Below are positions 23,432 through 35,564 of a stretch of DNA of 64,000 bases, piece after piece. Source of the stretch: Dichotomocladium elegans (taxonomy: Eukaryota; Mucoromycota; Mucoromycetes; Mucorales; Lichtheimiaceae); contig JAIXMN010000005.1 of assembly GCA_025716815.1 (NCBI GenBank), positions 1,798,001 through 1,862,000 of the forward strand, written 5' to 3'. How positions within the stretch are numbered: position 1 is the first letter of the stretch; the number at the start of each line of letters is the position of its first letter. The position numbers were made by a program, and so were the translations under genes. The notes under the pieces are model-generated. The model was not told where the DNA came from, did not search any database, and saw only the letters and a program-made list of their open reading frames with translations.

Positions 23432-24806
23432 ATGCCGTCTTCATCTATATCTCTTCGAAGCGTCGCCCGAATTGCGGGCGTTGCTCGGGCAATGAAGCGT
23501 CTTTGGGCTGCCATGACATGGTCTGGCCCACGACACGATTCACTCTTTTTGTTATTCATCGGCTGGCCCGCAATGTGCCTTTACTACGATGACTTCCTTG
23601 TTTATGTATTCCCACTCGCATTCTTTATCAAAAATCCTCACGAACAGGACGCGGATAAGCGGCTCGAGCAAGCTCAGGATACGCTCAGCTGGATCGAGAG
23701 TCTCGTGAACTATCGAGATGGACTGTCAAACAATGGGCTCCTTGTGCTTGTCGTTCTCTGGTATTCTCTGAATTTATTTTATCCTACACGCATAATATTA
23801 CTGGTGATCGGTACTCTGTGCATAGCTGGTGCTAGCCCTTGGATGTGCAATCGGTGGCCCGTTATATTGCTCCGGTCCTTTTGGGTAGTCCTCCATGGAA
23901 CAAGGCGTGAAAACCAAGACGATGATACCTTGTCCTTAACACAACGCGTTGAAGAATTCCAAAAACACCACATGCAAAGCAATACCGCGATCGCCAATTT
24001 TGAGTTCGCACTCTATGAGAATCAGGTAAAAATAAAGGGCTATACACAATTCAGCGCTTCTATATGACACAGAGAAGCGGAAGAGCAAGTCGTTCGAGCT
24101 CCCTGTTATTTACTTAATATACATATAGCGATCCTGGCCCTTAGCTGGCTGGAAGCCCCAGACTTTTACATTCATTGATCGTGCTGTATGGACAGACACT
24201 GCCAAGAAGCCAACCTTGTCGAAAAATTTGTTCGAGCTCCCGGAAACCATCAATGCGGGCGAAAAGACGTGGGTGTGGATATGGATCGACGATGACTGGA
24301 GTCTCGATCAGCGGGTCATTGCCGATGAACTTGGATGGCAGTATGGTACGCCATTCTGGTCCTTGTTTGACTTGACACCAAAAGGTTGGCTTTCGACTCG
24401 CCGTCGCCGATGGATCCGGACCGCCAGTCTGCGGTCTTCTCCTGGCCAACCAATTGCCCTAACTTCACCGACATCGCTTCGCACACGCTCTCCATCATCA
24501 AGTGTGCGAAGCGTTCCCTTCAACATACAGAGTTTAACGCCCACTCCCCAAAATCCAGCATCCACCTCTCTACAATTACCACTGAGCCCAATAAGCCCAT
24601 CGGCGAACGTTTCAGACAAAAAAATCGTATCTATGGCGTCCTCGACCTGTCTACATCCTCAGAATATGTCGACCGTTTCGCTAGAATTGTCAACGCAGCC
24701 GAACGCCTCCACTGTCACCATCCGCAAGTCTGGAAAACGGGAGAGCAGCACATCATGGAGAAGAATCGTAGTCGGTAAACACAGAGATCATAGCAACAAT
24801 AACTAG
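23432..24806 (+). CDS. PEX23/PEX30-like peroxin with dysferlin domain
   Basis: Exons 23432-24025 and 24129-24806, 103-nt intron, phase 0, 423 aa. The N-terminal half has hydrophobic segments (around residues 37-60 and 108-142) in the arrangement of fungal Pex23/24/30-type reticulon-like proteins. A dysferlin-type module follows: FEFALYENQ at the splice, WPLAGWKPQTFTFIDRAVWT, then EKTWVWIWIDDDWSLDQRVI and GWLSTRRRRWIRTA. The tail is Ser/Pro-rich and disordered. Such proteins sit in the ER near peroxisomes and lipid droplets and control peroxisome formation. The exact orthologue cannot be assigned by eye. Confidence 0.78.
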
Positions 24807-24896
24807 AATGACAGCCTTTTTCTCTTATTACTGTATTCTTCCTGGTTTTATTTGCAGTCATTGGTATTTTTTCTTTATACAATGTATATGATATAT

Positions 24897-26037
<1,141 letters not shown>

Positions 26038-26713
26038 AGTGCTTTGTGTGGATATGCGTGGGTGCGAGTTTGTTTGTGGAAGAGCGTGTAGATAAAAGGT
26101 CTTGGTCTCTTTTTTCGTTTTTCCTCTCACCCATATTATAGAAGAGGCTGACTAAAAATAAGAGGAAAAAGCGCATAGCATTGGAAGTCCGCTTTACATT
26201 ATTTTTCACATGACATTTTGCTGATGATCAGTCCGCGCCAAAAGATGCCCACGGTGACCGCCATTCGGCGTTATTAATACGAATTAGGCACCACCACAAC
26301 CACCACCCGGATACCGTGTGCACTTTAGCTGAGCGCGACCAGTGTCCTTCAAGTCGTAGGTTTGTATTTAACCTTTTTTTGATCTGGATCTCGTTTTCAA
26401 ACTAAGCTTGGCATGTGAACCTTGATGTTCAAATATTTCTCCTATACAAGCGCTTTGATGACAGCTTGTACTGACTTGAACTAGACCATGTGGCCTCTTG
26501 ATTAAGTTAAAGATTTATGGCAAACTATCTCATCTATGGATAAGGTTAGCTGGCCATTGTATCTGCATTTTAGGGTAACCTGGTGTCCGAACACAGTTAT
26601 AATTTATGCATAGATTGCAAGCTGCTGCTCAGATACGTGCTATCAGTCCAGTACTAACATGATGTATGTGTGCTTTCTTTTATTTTTTCTCGAACCATAC
26701 GACCGTAGCCCTC
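26038..26713. other. Intergenic, nothing recognised
   Basis: Promoter of nitronate monooxygenase copy 2 and 3' flank of VPS34. Confidence 0.5.
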
Positions 26714-29700
26714 TTAGCTTCGCCAATATTGGGCCCATTTATGTACGGTCTCCATGATTTGGGGGAAGAGAGCATTCACACTCTCCGAAATTAAACTTTG
26801 GAAGTAAGCAATGGCCGCCTCTTCGGACAGATCCAACCGGAATTTCTCCTGAACTTTGTTGACAGCCTTGTCAGGTTCAATCTTAATATCTGGTATATTG
26901 GCATCGACCATGAGCGCAAACAGGTTAAGGATTAAATTGGCATTTCGGCGAAGTGTCGTAAAAGCTGTGTAGCAGTATTGCCTGAATTTGTTGTAATGCC
27001 GTGAATTCGCACCGCCCATGGCTTCAATCATCTCTTTGCATAGCTTCATCGGTGGTGGGAACGGTTTGGGGTCACGGCCAAGTATAAAGCCGAAGTCAAC
27101 ATGGAATAAATGCCCTATGTAATTTATGACGTTATGTCAGTCTCCCCTTCCCTTGTATGTAATATTTATGAGATGCTTGCCTTCTGGTGAGAGCAAGAGA
27201 TTGTCAAGGTGCCGGTCTCCAACACCCAAAAGGTAGGTGATTACACAATAACCAGCTACAACTATATCAATACACAGGCAATGACATATTTCGCGAATCT
27301 CACCTACCACAACTACGGATATACGTCTCCATGACTTGTGCATCTACGCCATAAATGCCATCCGGTCCTGGGTCTGGGTTATGTTTCTTGAAAAAATCAA
27401 TCACATTATTTTGGTGTTCATTAAGAACGGCGGCTAACGACATGGACGGAATAAATTGCATTAGACCACCCTCAGAATCAGTGGCAAGGACTTTATATGG
27501 CGTCAGCCGTAGATCAAGGTTCTCCTTTTGCAGAAGCTTATCCATAAGAGTGATTATCTGAATCACTAGCTGGTCCTGGCGCAAATCATCGCCTGTTTTA
27601 AATATAATCTGGTATAAATGTCAATAATGCATAGCGTACTTGCTACTGCGCTTTTTAACATTACTGGATACTCGGAGCCGTCATCACAGCTGAACGTAAG
27701 TCGAAGTGGCTGTAGATTGCTGTTAAAAATACCAGATTTTTCTATTCTCATTTTTAGGCGTGATGCATGGGTAAAAGGTAATTTATTTAACATACCAGGA
27801 ATAATGCCTCGAACTCGTACAGTAGGATCAAGAGGTAAAGGAAGTTCAGGGAGGTTGGCTAGTGGACCTTTAGGATCTGATAAAATGGCGCGAAGTTTCT
27901 CAACCTTACAAAAGGTGCTCAGCATTGCATTCTGCTTATTCTTTTTAACGTTACCTTTTTAGCGCGGACATCCTTCATGGCACGAATCTCTTGAGATATC
28001 GCAGACAATGTCAATATCAATTCGCCCTGTTGCCGCAAGACATTACGTCGATGATGACCATTTGGAGCCTTCTTTAGAACTAATAAGTCATTATATTATT
28101 TTCAATGCAAGCACTCATTACCTCCAGCATGGCAGTAAAGAAAAGGTATGATATCTTAGCAAACATTTTCCCTACTATTTTGTCGCCACATTCGACCATC
28201 AGATACCTATTAAAAAGTCAGTTAACAGCTTAGATAAATTCATCTAAATGACATACCAGTGGAAATAGTTGCCTAGGATGGGATTCTGAGTAGCACGATC
28301 TAGCAAGAACTGTAGTAGCGAAGAGTCATAAGATCTGGTGCCTTTTTCTACTAGGTGTTCAAACTTGAGTGCTTGCACCAGCTGAAGAAGATATAGCAAT
28401 AGATCCTAAAGATGATATTAACAACATCTCAGAAGAGCAGCGGCTTTCTCTTACATCGTCGTCCGCTTTTCGCAGCTGATTAACAGCGTAAGATCTCACT
28501 GCGCGATTACTGAATTCCTTTCCGAGCAACTCCAGCGCATCATCTACATCAATATCTACCCACAAGGGTAGCAGATCCACTGCTTGGCGCACCTCAGTCG
28601 GATCTGTCCATACAACGCACTTCAAAAACTTTGTCAAGGCCTTGAAAACCACAAATTAATATTAATCGCAAAATACAGCAATTTTTCTTCCTCACCCTCT
28701 TGTCTCTAGTGAGATAGAAACGAAATTTCCACACAAGATCTTTGGCCTCTGTCGTCAATGTCTTTGTTGGGGGTATGACATGATACTCTATGCTGGGATA
28801 AGTATCGCCGGATATGTACCAGCTATCTCATTAAGATTACTCACATTGAGATGGTCACGGATCTTTGGGTTTGGTTTTAAATCTCGGTCCAGAGGTCCAT
28901 TCCGATGGCTTCGGACAAGACGGCGATGCTTAGCTTCGACGGGATTATCTCCGCGGATGGTATCTAGATCAAGAATCAAAGAGTAACTTTGGGGAGCATT
29001 TGTTGGATGAACAATGGAGACCCTTCCTTGATTTGTGGAGTCGCTGTATCCGGACTGGTTCATGGTCGTAACTTGATTGGTCGCAGTGTGTTGCGTGGTA
29101 TTGAGGGAGTCATTAGGATCGGGTAGTGTATACTCCTTTATTGCGTATCAGAATTTCGTCGCTCAATACACCACTATCGCACTCACCATCTCTCCAAAAA
29201 CTACTGGGAAGTCGAATTTTGGCAGATCGATGTAAAGCGCCATTCCCATTGACTTCTGTGCGGCTTTCTGAACAGGAAAGTCATTCAGCTATTTGTAACT
29301 TGCATAAACTGACCTTCCCATGTACCGTGTGGACTTTTTCAATATACCGAAAGGCCATATTATCGAGCCATTCGACTTGTTGAATATCACCGCAGTGATA
29401 TCTTTTGACAAGCTACGAGAACTTTACAATCATTTCTTTCGTTCTTCGCCCGTAATCAGTCTCCTTACCTTCTCCAGCTTCTCCATATCATCATCTATCT
29501 TGACGTCACTTGGCGTTTTCGTATCATCGCGACCATCTGCTTCCTGACCAGGCCAAAGATGTAGTTTATGCTTTCCTTTACGCAACGTACTACAGCAGAT
29601 TTTCTTAGCAATAAAAAAATAACTCTAGGAAGTGCTTAACTTACAAGTACTTTCCGAAAAGGCGAAGCGTTGTACCACCTACAGGGACCGCCTGGCGAGG

Positions 29701-30180
29701 GCCTTTTGTATCCCATACAGTAATTGCACATTGTGAAGAGGGAGGTAACTCGCAATATTTTATCGGTAATGTCAACCACTCGTTCCAGCTAACGATATGC
29801 AATGACTTGAGCTCTTGTAATCTCAAAAGCGACCAAACCAACCTGCAATGGCTCCTAAAGGCTTTATAGCTCGTGCGTACAGGAAGTGTCAGAGGTTTGT
29901 TGTCGCCAAAAAGCTGCACTGTGACATAATAATCGGTATGATCTCTACCGTCGCGTGTGTAAGTGAGCTGAACTGCTCAACCTTTTGATGAAGTTCATTT
30001 ACTCCTCATTGTAAAACTGGACATCGTTTATCCATTGTTTTCGATCTCGTGAGCCTTCCAGACTTGCACTAACATTGTAGTCATTATAAAAGAGCAGTAC
30101 GGAATGCACAACATCTCTACATACATTCTGATTGCAACGGGTAGTTCTATGTCTTTTGTCAAGCAGTATGAAAAATCCAT
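26714..30180 (-). CDS. VPS34: Phosphatidylinositol 3-kinase VPS34
   Basis: Eighteen proposed exons: 30125-30180, 30003-30068, 29843-29944, 29645-29788, 29469-29589, 29314-29412, 29187-29267, 28845-29135, 28696-28785, 28455-28640, 28257-28405, 28122-28206, 27955-28071, 27796-27904, 27640-27741, 27308-27592, 27181-27255, 26714-27114; about 852 aa. The N-terminal C2 domain contains [19 protein letters not shown] and [11 protein letters not shown]. The helical PIK domain runs from about [11 protein letters not shown] to [20 protein letters not shown]. The kinase domain has DDLRQDQL, the catalytic loop [12 protein letters not shown] and [19 protein letters not shown], ending HKWAQYWRS. It makes PI3P for endosomal sorting and autophagy, with VPS15. 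The intron at 27115-27180 uses a GC donor. The junctions around 29300 and 27930 have alternative acceptors. Confidence 0.93.
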
Positions 30181-33100
30181 ATGCTTAGTATCGGTTTCCT
30201 GTAAGAAAGAAAATAGCTCCCTGCTTATGCCGACATTTCCGAAAAAGCAACACGTGCCACGTGCTTGATGACTTTCGGGTGTGACTATCAAGCAACTAAA
30301 ATACGGAATAAAAGAGCAAACCAAGGTACGTCTATTAAATATAGCTTGACCTGCAGATGGTCACTGGTTGATTTGTGTAGAACAATACATCAGCAAATTA
30401 AAGATAAATAGCTTTTTCCATGCAGAAGAACGATATGTGACCTTTACGTGGTATGCACGTGCATTAACCTATACAATGACGATCTATAACTACGTAAAGG
30501 CTCTAAGGGTTCAACGCTCATTCCAGATAGAGACAGGACATTTGTCGTGAGTTATGGCACTGCATATGTGGATCTTCATGCTAGATCGAATAAGTACGTG
30601 TAGGTGAGTGCTTGATTTTTGATCTCACTTATTCGAACATCACGTCTACCATATTCTAATAGCGTGAAGTTATGTTTTACAGTTGGACTCTCTTTCCCAT
30701 GATCAACCTCTGCGTTTACATTGGTCATCCATGAATAGACGAGTTAAGCAGGATCCGCTGTGGTGACATAACGCAAGCGTATGCGGCCAATTGGAGCAGC
30801 AGATTTCCCAGAAGTGTTACCTATATATCGCTGCTTTGGCCATGACACTCGCTTTCTGTTTCCGCCTTGCCTCTAGCTGTACCTTTTTTTCCGTTTAGGA
30901 ACTTAAGGTGTCTATAAAAGACTGTTTCATTCATCTGTAGATAATTCTTTCTTCGTCCCATGTCGTCCTAATTCAATCACCGAAGCTGACACAGAACCAC
31001 ACCAAAGACAATTTGATGATTTCTCAGATGATGATTACTATCTCTGATTTTCACGGTTTCCCCACAAAAAGGAACTCATTACATTATCTGTAATAATATT
31101 TCGGAATGTATATTGGATGGATGATCGACAACACGTATTATAGATGGATGTAGTGGTGACGATTATCCTATATGTACGTTTTCTGGAGGCGGATATCAAA
31201 TGGTACGAGCGTCTTCTGTGCATTTTTCCTGGAAGAAGACATTGATGATCACCTTTCTCTTCCATATTGATGTTCTATAAATAATGGATATCTGAGCAAA
31301 CTGTTTTTATCTTTTCCATCAGACCCATTCCTACCGTCTATTCTATCGCTTTGTCTGGTATGATTGCAGCAATACTAATCAATGAGTACAATCTAGCAAC
31401 AACGGCTTTGTAAAGTTATCAGATGCACGAGCACTTGATAAGCGATTCAAAAGATACTGACTCCTCAATTGCGTCGCCATTAGGTTGCCTTGCGCAACAC
31501 GCGTCCCCTTTTTTGCCGTGGGGCCGCTGCTAGGCCATCGCTGTCTCATTTACCTCTCGGACTCAGAGTCTTGCATTATCGCTGGCTCGCTTTATTGAAC
31601 CCCTGCCGTTACCTCCATCGGTTGATCGCGGTTTTTCCCAATGTACCCCAAATGGATATGCTTTGAAAAAAAATTGTCTGCGTTACCCATTCAATGCCTA
31701 GTTCTATCAAGCACACCCACGCTCCTATCACCTCCAAAACAGCTCACCATATTTATTTCTTTTTAATATCTTTCTATCTCATACATTGGCAGTTAGTATA
31801 CAATATAAAGATCTACCTATAGAGAATAAGAAGGAGCTTTAACCTCTTCATCTTTACTTCCCTACCCACCCATACACCGTGAACATCTGTCAGCCAAAAT
31901 AACAGACATGATTCATCAGACGTAGTTATATTCTCCTTCTGATCACATCTCTCAATCAATTTTGTAACTTCCTTAAAGTATATTTATGTCACCACAAAAA
32001 GGGATTATTCGGAAGCTTTCACTGGTGTTTGTAATATCCCCTTTCCAACTGCACTTAGTTCGAGCACATTTATTAACCCCATATGCTTCGCCCGTTTATT
32101 TATAATATATGTTAGAGATATCTTTTTTATCTTGTGATAATAATGGTCATTGAATTAAGTAGCTGCCATATACTTGCTTTAGTCTATGCTATTGCACTGG
32201 TCAGCTAAAACAGACAACGTACAGTATCACCCCTTTATTTTTTACCTAACGGCCATCATATTACTTAGCCTCGTTACGTCAAGCATGAATAACGGATCTT
32301 CCTATATAGTCTAGGATTTTCTTATGCTTTATTTCTTATTCTAGTGTATTGGCCGTGCGACTGTATTCTCATCCGTGGTTACTCATCATTGTGGGCTCAA
32401 AAAGAGAGACAGTACTTCCATATTGTCGGTCATTGATCGTATCAAAGATTGCTCGACTAATCAACGGTGTTCTTTATATTCGATGTAATGCAATCTATCT
32501 TTCCGCTACCCTTCCTCCTTTCATTACAATAGGCTATGGAGTGAACGCCAAAGCAGATGATAAACACGGCAACGTCACAGGGATATTCTCAGCAATCCAT
32601 TTTGCCGAAATGCACATCTTAATTATAGATGCTCACGCGAAGACTTCCACGGTGCCGCATCAACAAGATCATCTCTTTGAGTGTATCTTAGGTACCATGT
32701 ATAATCAACACATAATTACCCTTCGTCTGTAAAACGATAAATGATCGTCTTAACTATGCATTTCCTTCAATATATATGTCACCCTATCTCTGCCCATTGA
32801 GTTACCAGCTCTGGCTTAAGCAGGTAACATCTCTGTTACCATATGGAAATTAGATCAGTGGCTAATGTCATAACCCTTGATGTTGCTGCGTTCAGTATCG
32901 TACTTCAGTGCTAGGAAAATTCATACAGTATGTATTCAATTCTCGTGGCTCTATGTCTGACGTAGGTGAACCAATGCAATAAATATCATCTATCTGTTGT
33001 CCTTCTTCTACTGTTAATCCTGATCGCTGCTAATGGCTACGGTGTAACCGCCAAAATATAAGCACGCCAATTGGCTAGTTGATTGTCGTGAATATACAGG

Positions 33101-33938
33101 ATTTTCAAGTAAGAAGTTTACCACAAAGTTTAATTGTTGTTATAGATCGTAGTATTTCGTTGCTATCCTCTTGTCAAAATTTAAACGCAATGCTGCAAAA
33201 CGCTTTCAGGAAAGGCTATAGGTGAGACTTTCTTAGCTTCCTTTTTTTTTTTTTTACACAAGAATAGCAACGACGCAAGAGTAACAGTTGGGAGAATATG
33301 GGTCGCAGATAAATAGATGATTCTCTTTATTAAATAGAAGCTACTTGGATATTTATACTGTTTTGATATCTAATAGTAATATAAGGAGACAAGAGAGAAA
33401 AGAGAAAAGGAAAAAGGTATTCGGTAATACGGCTGAAGAGAAATTACGACCGGCTGTGCTTTCACTGGGGAAGAGGATAGAAAAAGGATAAAATAAGGAA
33501 TGGCATTAATCGGTAGAGCAATCTGTGCTTGCCACATTAGAGTTCGTGGACCAATTGAAATGCTAGCAGTACCAGTTATCCTTACCAGCAGAGGTCGTAG
33601 ATATCATCTCCTTCCTTCGTGAGGATTATGGATACCCATTCGTACCAGTTTTACCATATCAATTGTCTGTTCTTTACATACTATTAGCATAATGGTATTT
33701 AACATTATAGTATTTATTATCATTCGCCCATACCTAGCTTTAGTAACCCTCAAGAGCAGTAGTATATATACGATATCAATCCATAAAAATTAAAGAGACA
33801 TCCAGTTCGGTTATTCTTACAATTGGCCAAAGCCTACCAGCCAAAATAACCGACATACTACGACCTAATCACGTGATCTACATTTCCGAAGAATGTAAAA
33901 TAAAACCAATTGAACTTCACTGGTCAGATCTCAATTAA
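30181..33938. other. Gene-poor region of 3.7 kb
   Basis: AT-rich, with only short unsupported frames (for example 32349-32732). A T run lies near 33242-33255. No conserved protein, RNA or transposon was recognised. Confidence 0.5.
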
Positions 33939-34012
33939 CGCTCCTAGGTGGGCTCGAACCACCAACCTCCTGATTAACAGTCAGACGCGCTAGCCAATTG
34001 CGCCATAGAAGC
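33939..34012 (-). tRNA. tRNA-Asn (GUU)
   Basis: The 74-nt minus-strand sequence folds as a cloverleaf. The 7-bp acceptor stem pairs GCTTCTA with TAGGAGC, the anticodon loop is CTGTTAA (anticodon GTT), and the T-loop is GGTTCGAGCC. There is no intron. Its first 14 nt (plus strand 33999-34012) are also the first 14 bp of the shared 5' sequence of both adjacent LINEs. Confidence 0.92.
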
Positions 34013-34288
34013 GAGACCTTGTCGAGCATCGCGCGCGGCGAATTCGAGGTCTTTATATACTTTTTCGGTAAAACACTTTCTCCGGCCCGTCGAAATTTTC
34101 GCCCCAACAACTGCCAACATTACAAACTCCATTACGACTCCCGCAACCACCACCGACACTTCTAACGTGCCTGACAGCAGCACCACGGCTCCCAACACAC
34201 GTGCAAAGCGTAGGCATTCACTTGTGCCACGTGCAACAAAGATCCCAGGCCCACCACAGCCGGTGAAAAAGCGAATGATGCAACCTTC
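33999..34288 (+). repeat. LINE 5' segment nearly identical to 39227-39516
   Basis: Only two differences by eye in 290 bp against copy 2 (near 34083 and 34126). Identity drops sharply after this point. It covers the 5' UTR and the first ~40 codons of ORF1. Confidence 0.88.
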
Positions 34289-35564
34289 ACCAATGCGCCA
34301 GGACGCTATCACTTCCGAGATAGAGGCATCATCGGCGACACGGATCAGCGATAACCTGCCCTCCCCGCAAGCGACATCCCCTGTGGATCAGCCATTTGAT
34401 AAATTAATACAGGAAATGCAAGCAAATGACACACCCATCGCAACTCCAGTGGAGGTGCCACACTCAATTAACTTGTTTAATTGGGTGCAAACTGTACAAC
34501 GGCAGCTCTCAGAGATGAAACATCAACTTGCCGAACAGAAGCAGCTGGTGTCTGCCCATGACAACATGATGGGCCAATTGCAAGAACTCCTCACTGAGCG
34601 AGATCAACTCAAAGCAGCCCTTGCTCAGGAACAAGCGATTGCGGCAGAACTCCGTCAAGAACTAGACGCATTGCGTAACCCCACCTCGCAGCAGCCATAC
34701 ACCCCAACGCAAGAAGGTAGCATCATGCCAGAACGCCCATCTGCGGTGGTGCGTTTCATGGACGCAGTAGCTATTCCAGGCACCTCTACCATGGATTCGC
34801 GGCATCGTCCTGCCAATCTTACCAATGCCACACCGCAAAAGAATTCCCCGACTACCTGGGCTTCTGTTGCAAAAAAGCACATGCCTCCATCTCGCGCCCA
34901 ACGTCGTCGCCAACGCGTCGATCAACCAACCGAAGGTATGAGAAACTGGGCTAGCCGCTGCTTCGCACCGGCAGCAGTTGATGGCAATCGGGGGTACGCG
35001 ATGCTGTATCTCTCATCCCCTCGTCGAACGCAACACAGTGAGGTCAGAAGGGCGCTTGCAATCCTTGGTGTACCTCAAGGGCGCATCATAGACGTGCATT
35101 TTCCCGTGCGCGGTGTTACCAGCTTGCTGGTACACTCCTCCTTCGTCAACGAGCTTAAAGAGAAGCTCGCTCAGGCTAAAATAACGTTGATCGATTTTGA
35201 TCCCGTCGCAGCTAATACGATAGTCCAGCCCGCTTATGCCGACCTTACTGCCGATCAACGCATCAAGAAAGCTCGTGAGTTGTACTCAGAGCGAATGCTG
35301 AGGGCTTGCATCCGCCTGCCCAAAGCGCACCTAGGCTATGCAATCCTCCGCCATTTCGTGGCCGATGTGGCAGCCAATGACCCGCACCATCTGGACCAGT
35401 CAATCCTCGAGCGCTTCCTCTTAGCACGCCCTCGCCCAACACGGAGACAATTAGCGGTTCCATCCCAAGACGATGCACGAACCGTTTTTGGCACCCTCCA
35501 GACGCCAGAGGACGCTATTGACGTAGACGGTGAAGATGCAACGACGGAAGACATGCAACAATGA
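34167..35564 (+). CDS. LINE copy 1 ORF1 protein
   Basis: An intact 465-aa frame. A basic Pro-rich N-terminus (~50 residues) is followed by a coiled-coil segment (residues ~110-175: LSEMKHQLAEQKQLVSAHD, then LLTERDQLKAALAQEQ) that would trimerise as in other ORF1 proteins. A conserved C-terminal domain of ~200 residues (RGYAMLYLSSPRRTQHSEVR to ILRHFVADV) resembles the RNA-binding module of LINE ORF1 proteins. There is no CCHC knuckle. It probably coats LINE RNA. The stop TGA overlaps the ORF2 ATG, suggesting termination-reinitiation. Confidence 0.8.
   Translation: MPDSSTTAPNTRAKRRHSLVPRATKIPGPPQPVKKRMMQPSPMRQDAITSEIEASSATRISDNLPSPQATSPVDQPFDKLIQEMQANDTPIATPVEVPHSINLFNWVQTVQRQLSEMKHQLAEQKQLVSAHDNMMGQLQELLTERDQLKAALAQEQAIAAELRQELDALRNPTSQQPYTPTQEGSIMPERPSAVVRFMDAVAIPGTSTMDSRHRPANLTNATPQKNSPTTWASVAKKHMPPSRAQRRRQRVDQPTEGMRNWASRCFAPAAVDGNRGYAMLYLSSPRRTQHSEVRRALAILGVPQGRIIDVHFPVRGVTSLLVHSSFVNELKEKLAQAKITLIDFDPVAANTIVQPAYADLTADQRIKKARELYSERMLRACIRLPKAHLGYAILRHFVADVAANDPHHLDQSILERFLLARPRPTRRQLAVPSQDDARTVFGTLQTPEDAIDVDGEDATTEDMQQ

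Noticed and set aside
27905..27954. A 23-nt micro-intron in VPS34
   Set aside because: A downstream acceptor (ttttgtaag) gives a normal 50-nt intron and a better match to the family (RAKK then VEKLRAIL).
29289..29313. A 25-nt intron in VPS34
   Set aside because: Using the pyrimidine-rich acceptor (ctttcctgttcag) further on gives a 46-nt intron with the frame kept.
32349..32732. 127-codon plus-strand frame
   Set aside because: No domain, AT-rich surroundings, no splice context. Likely chance.
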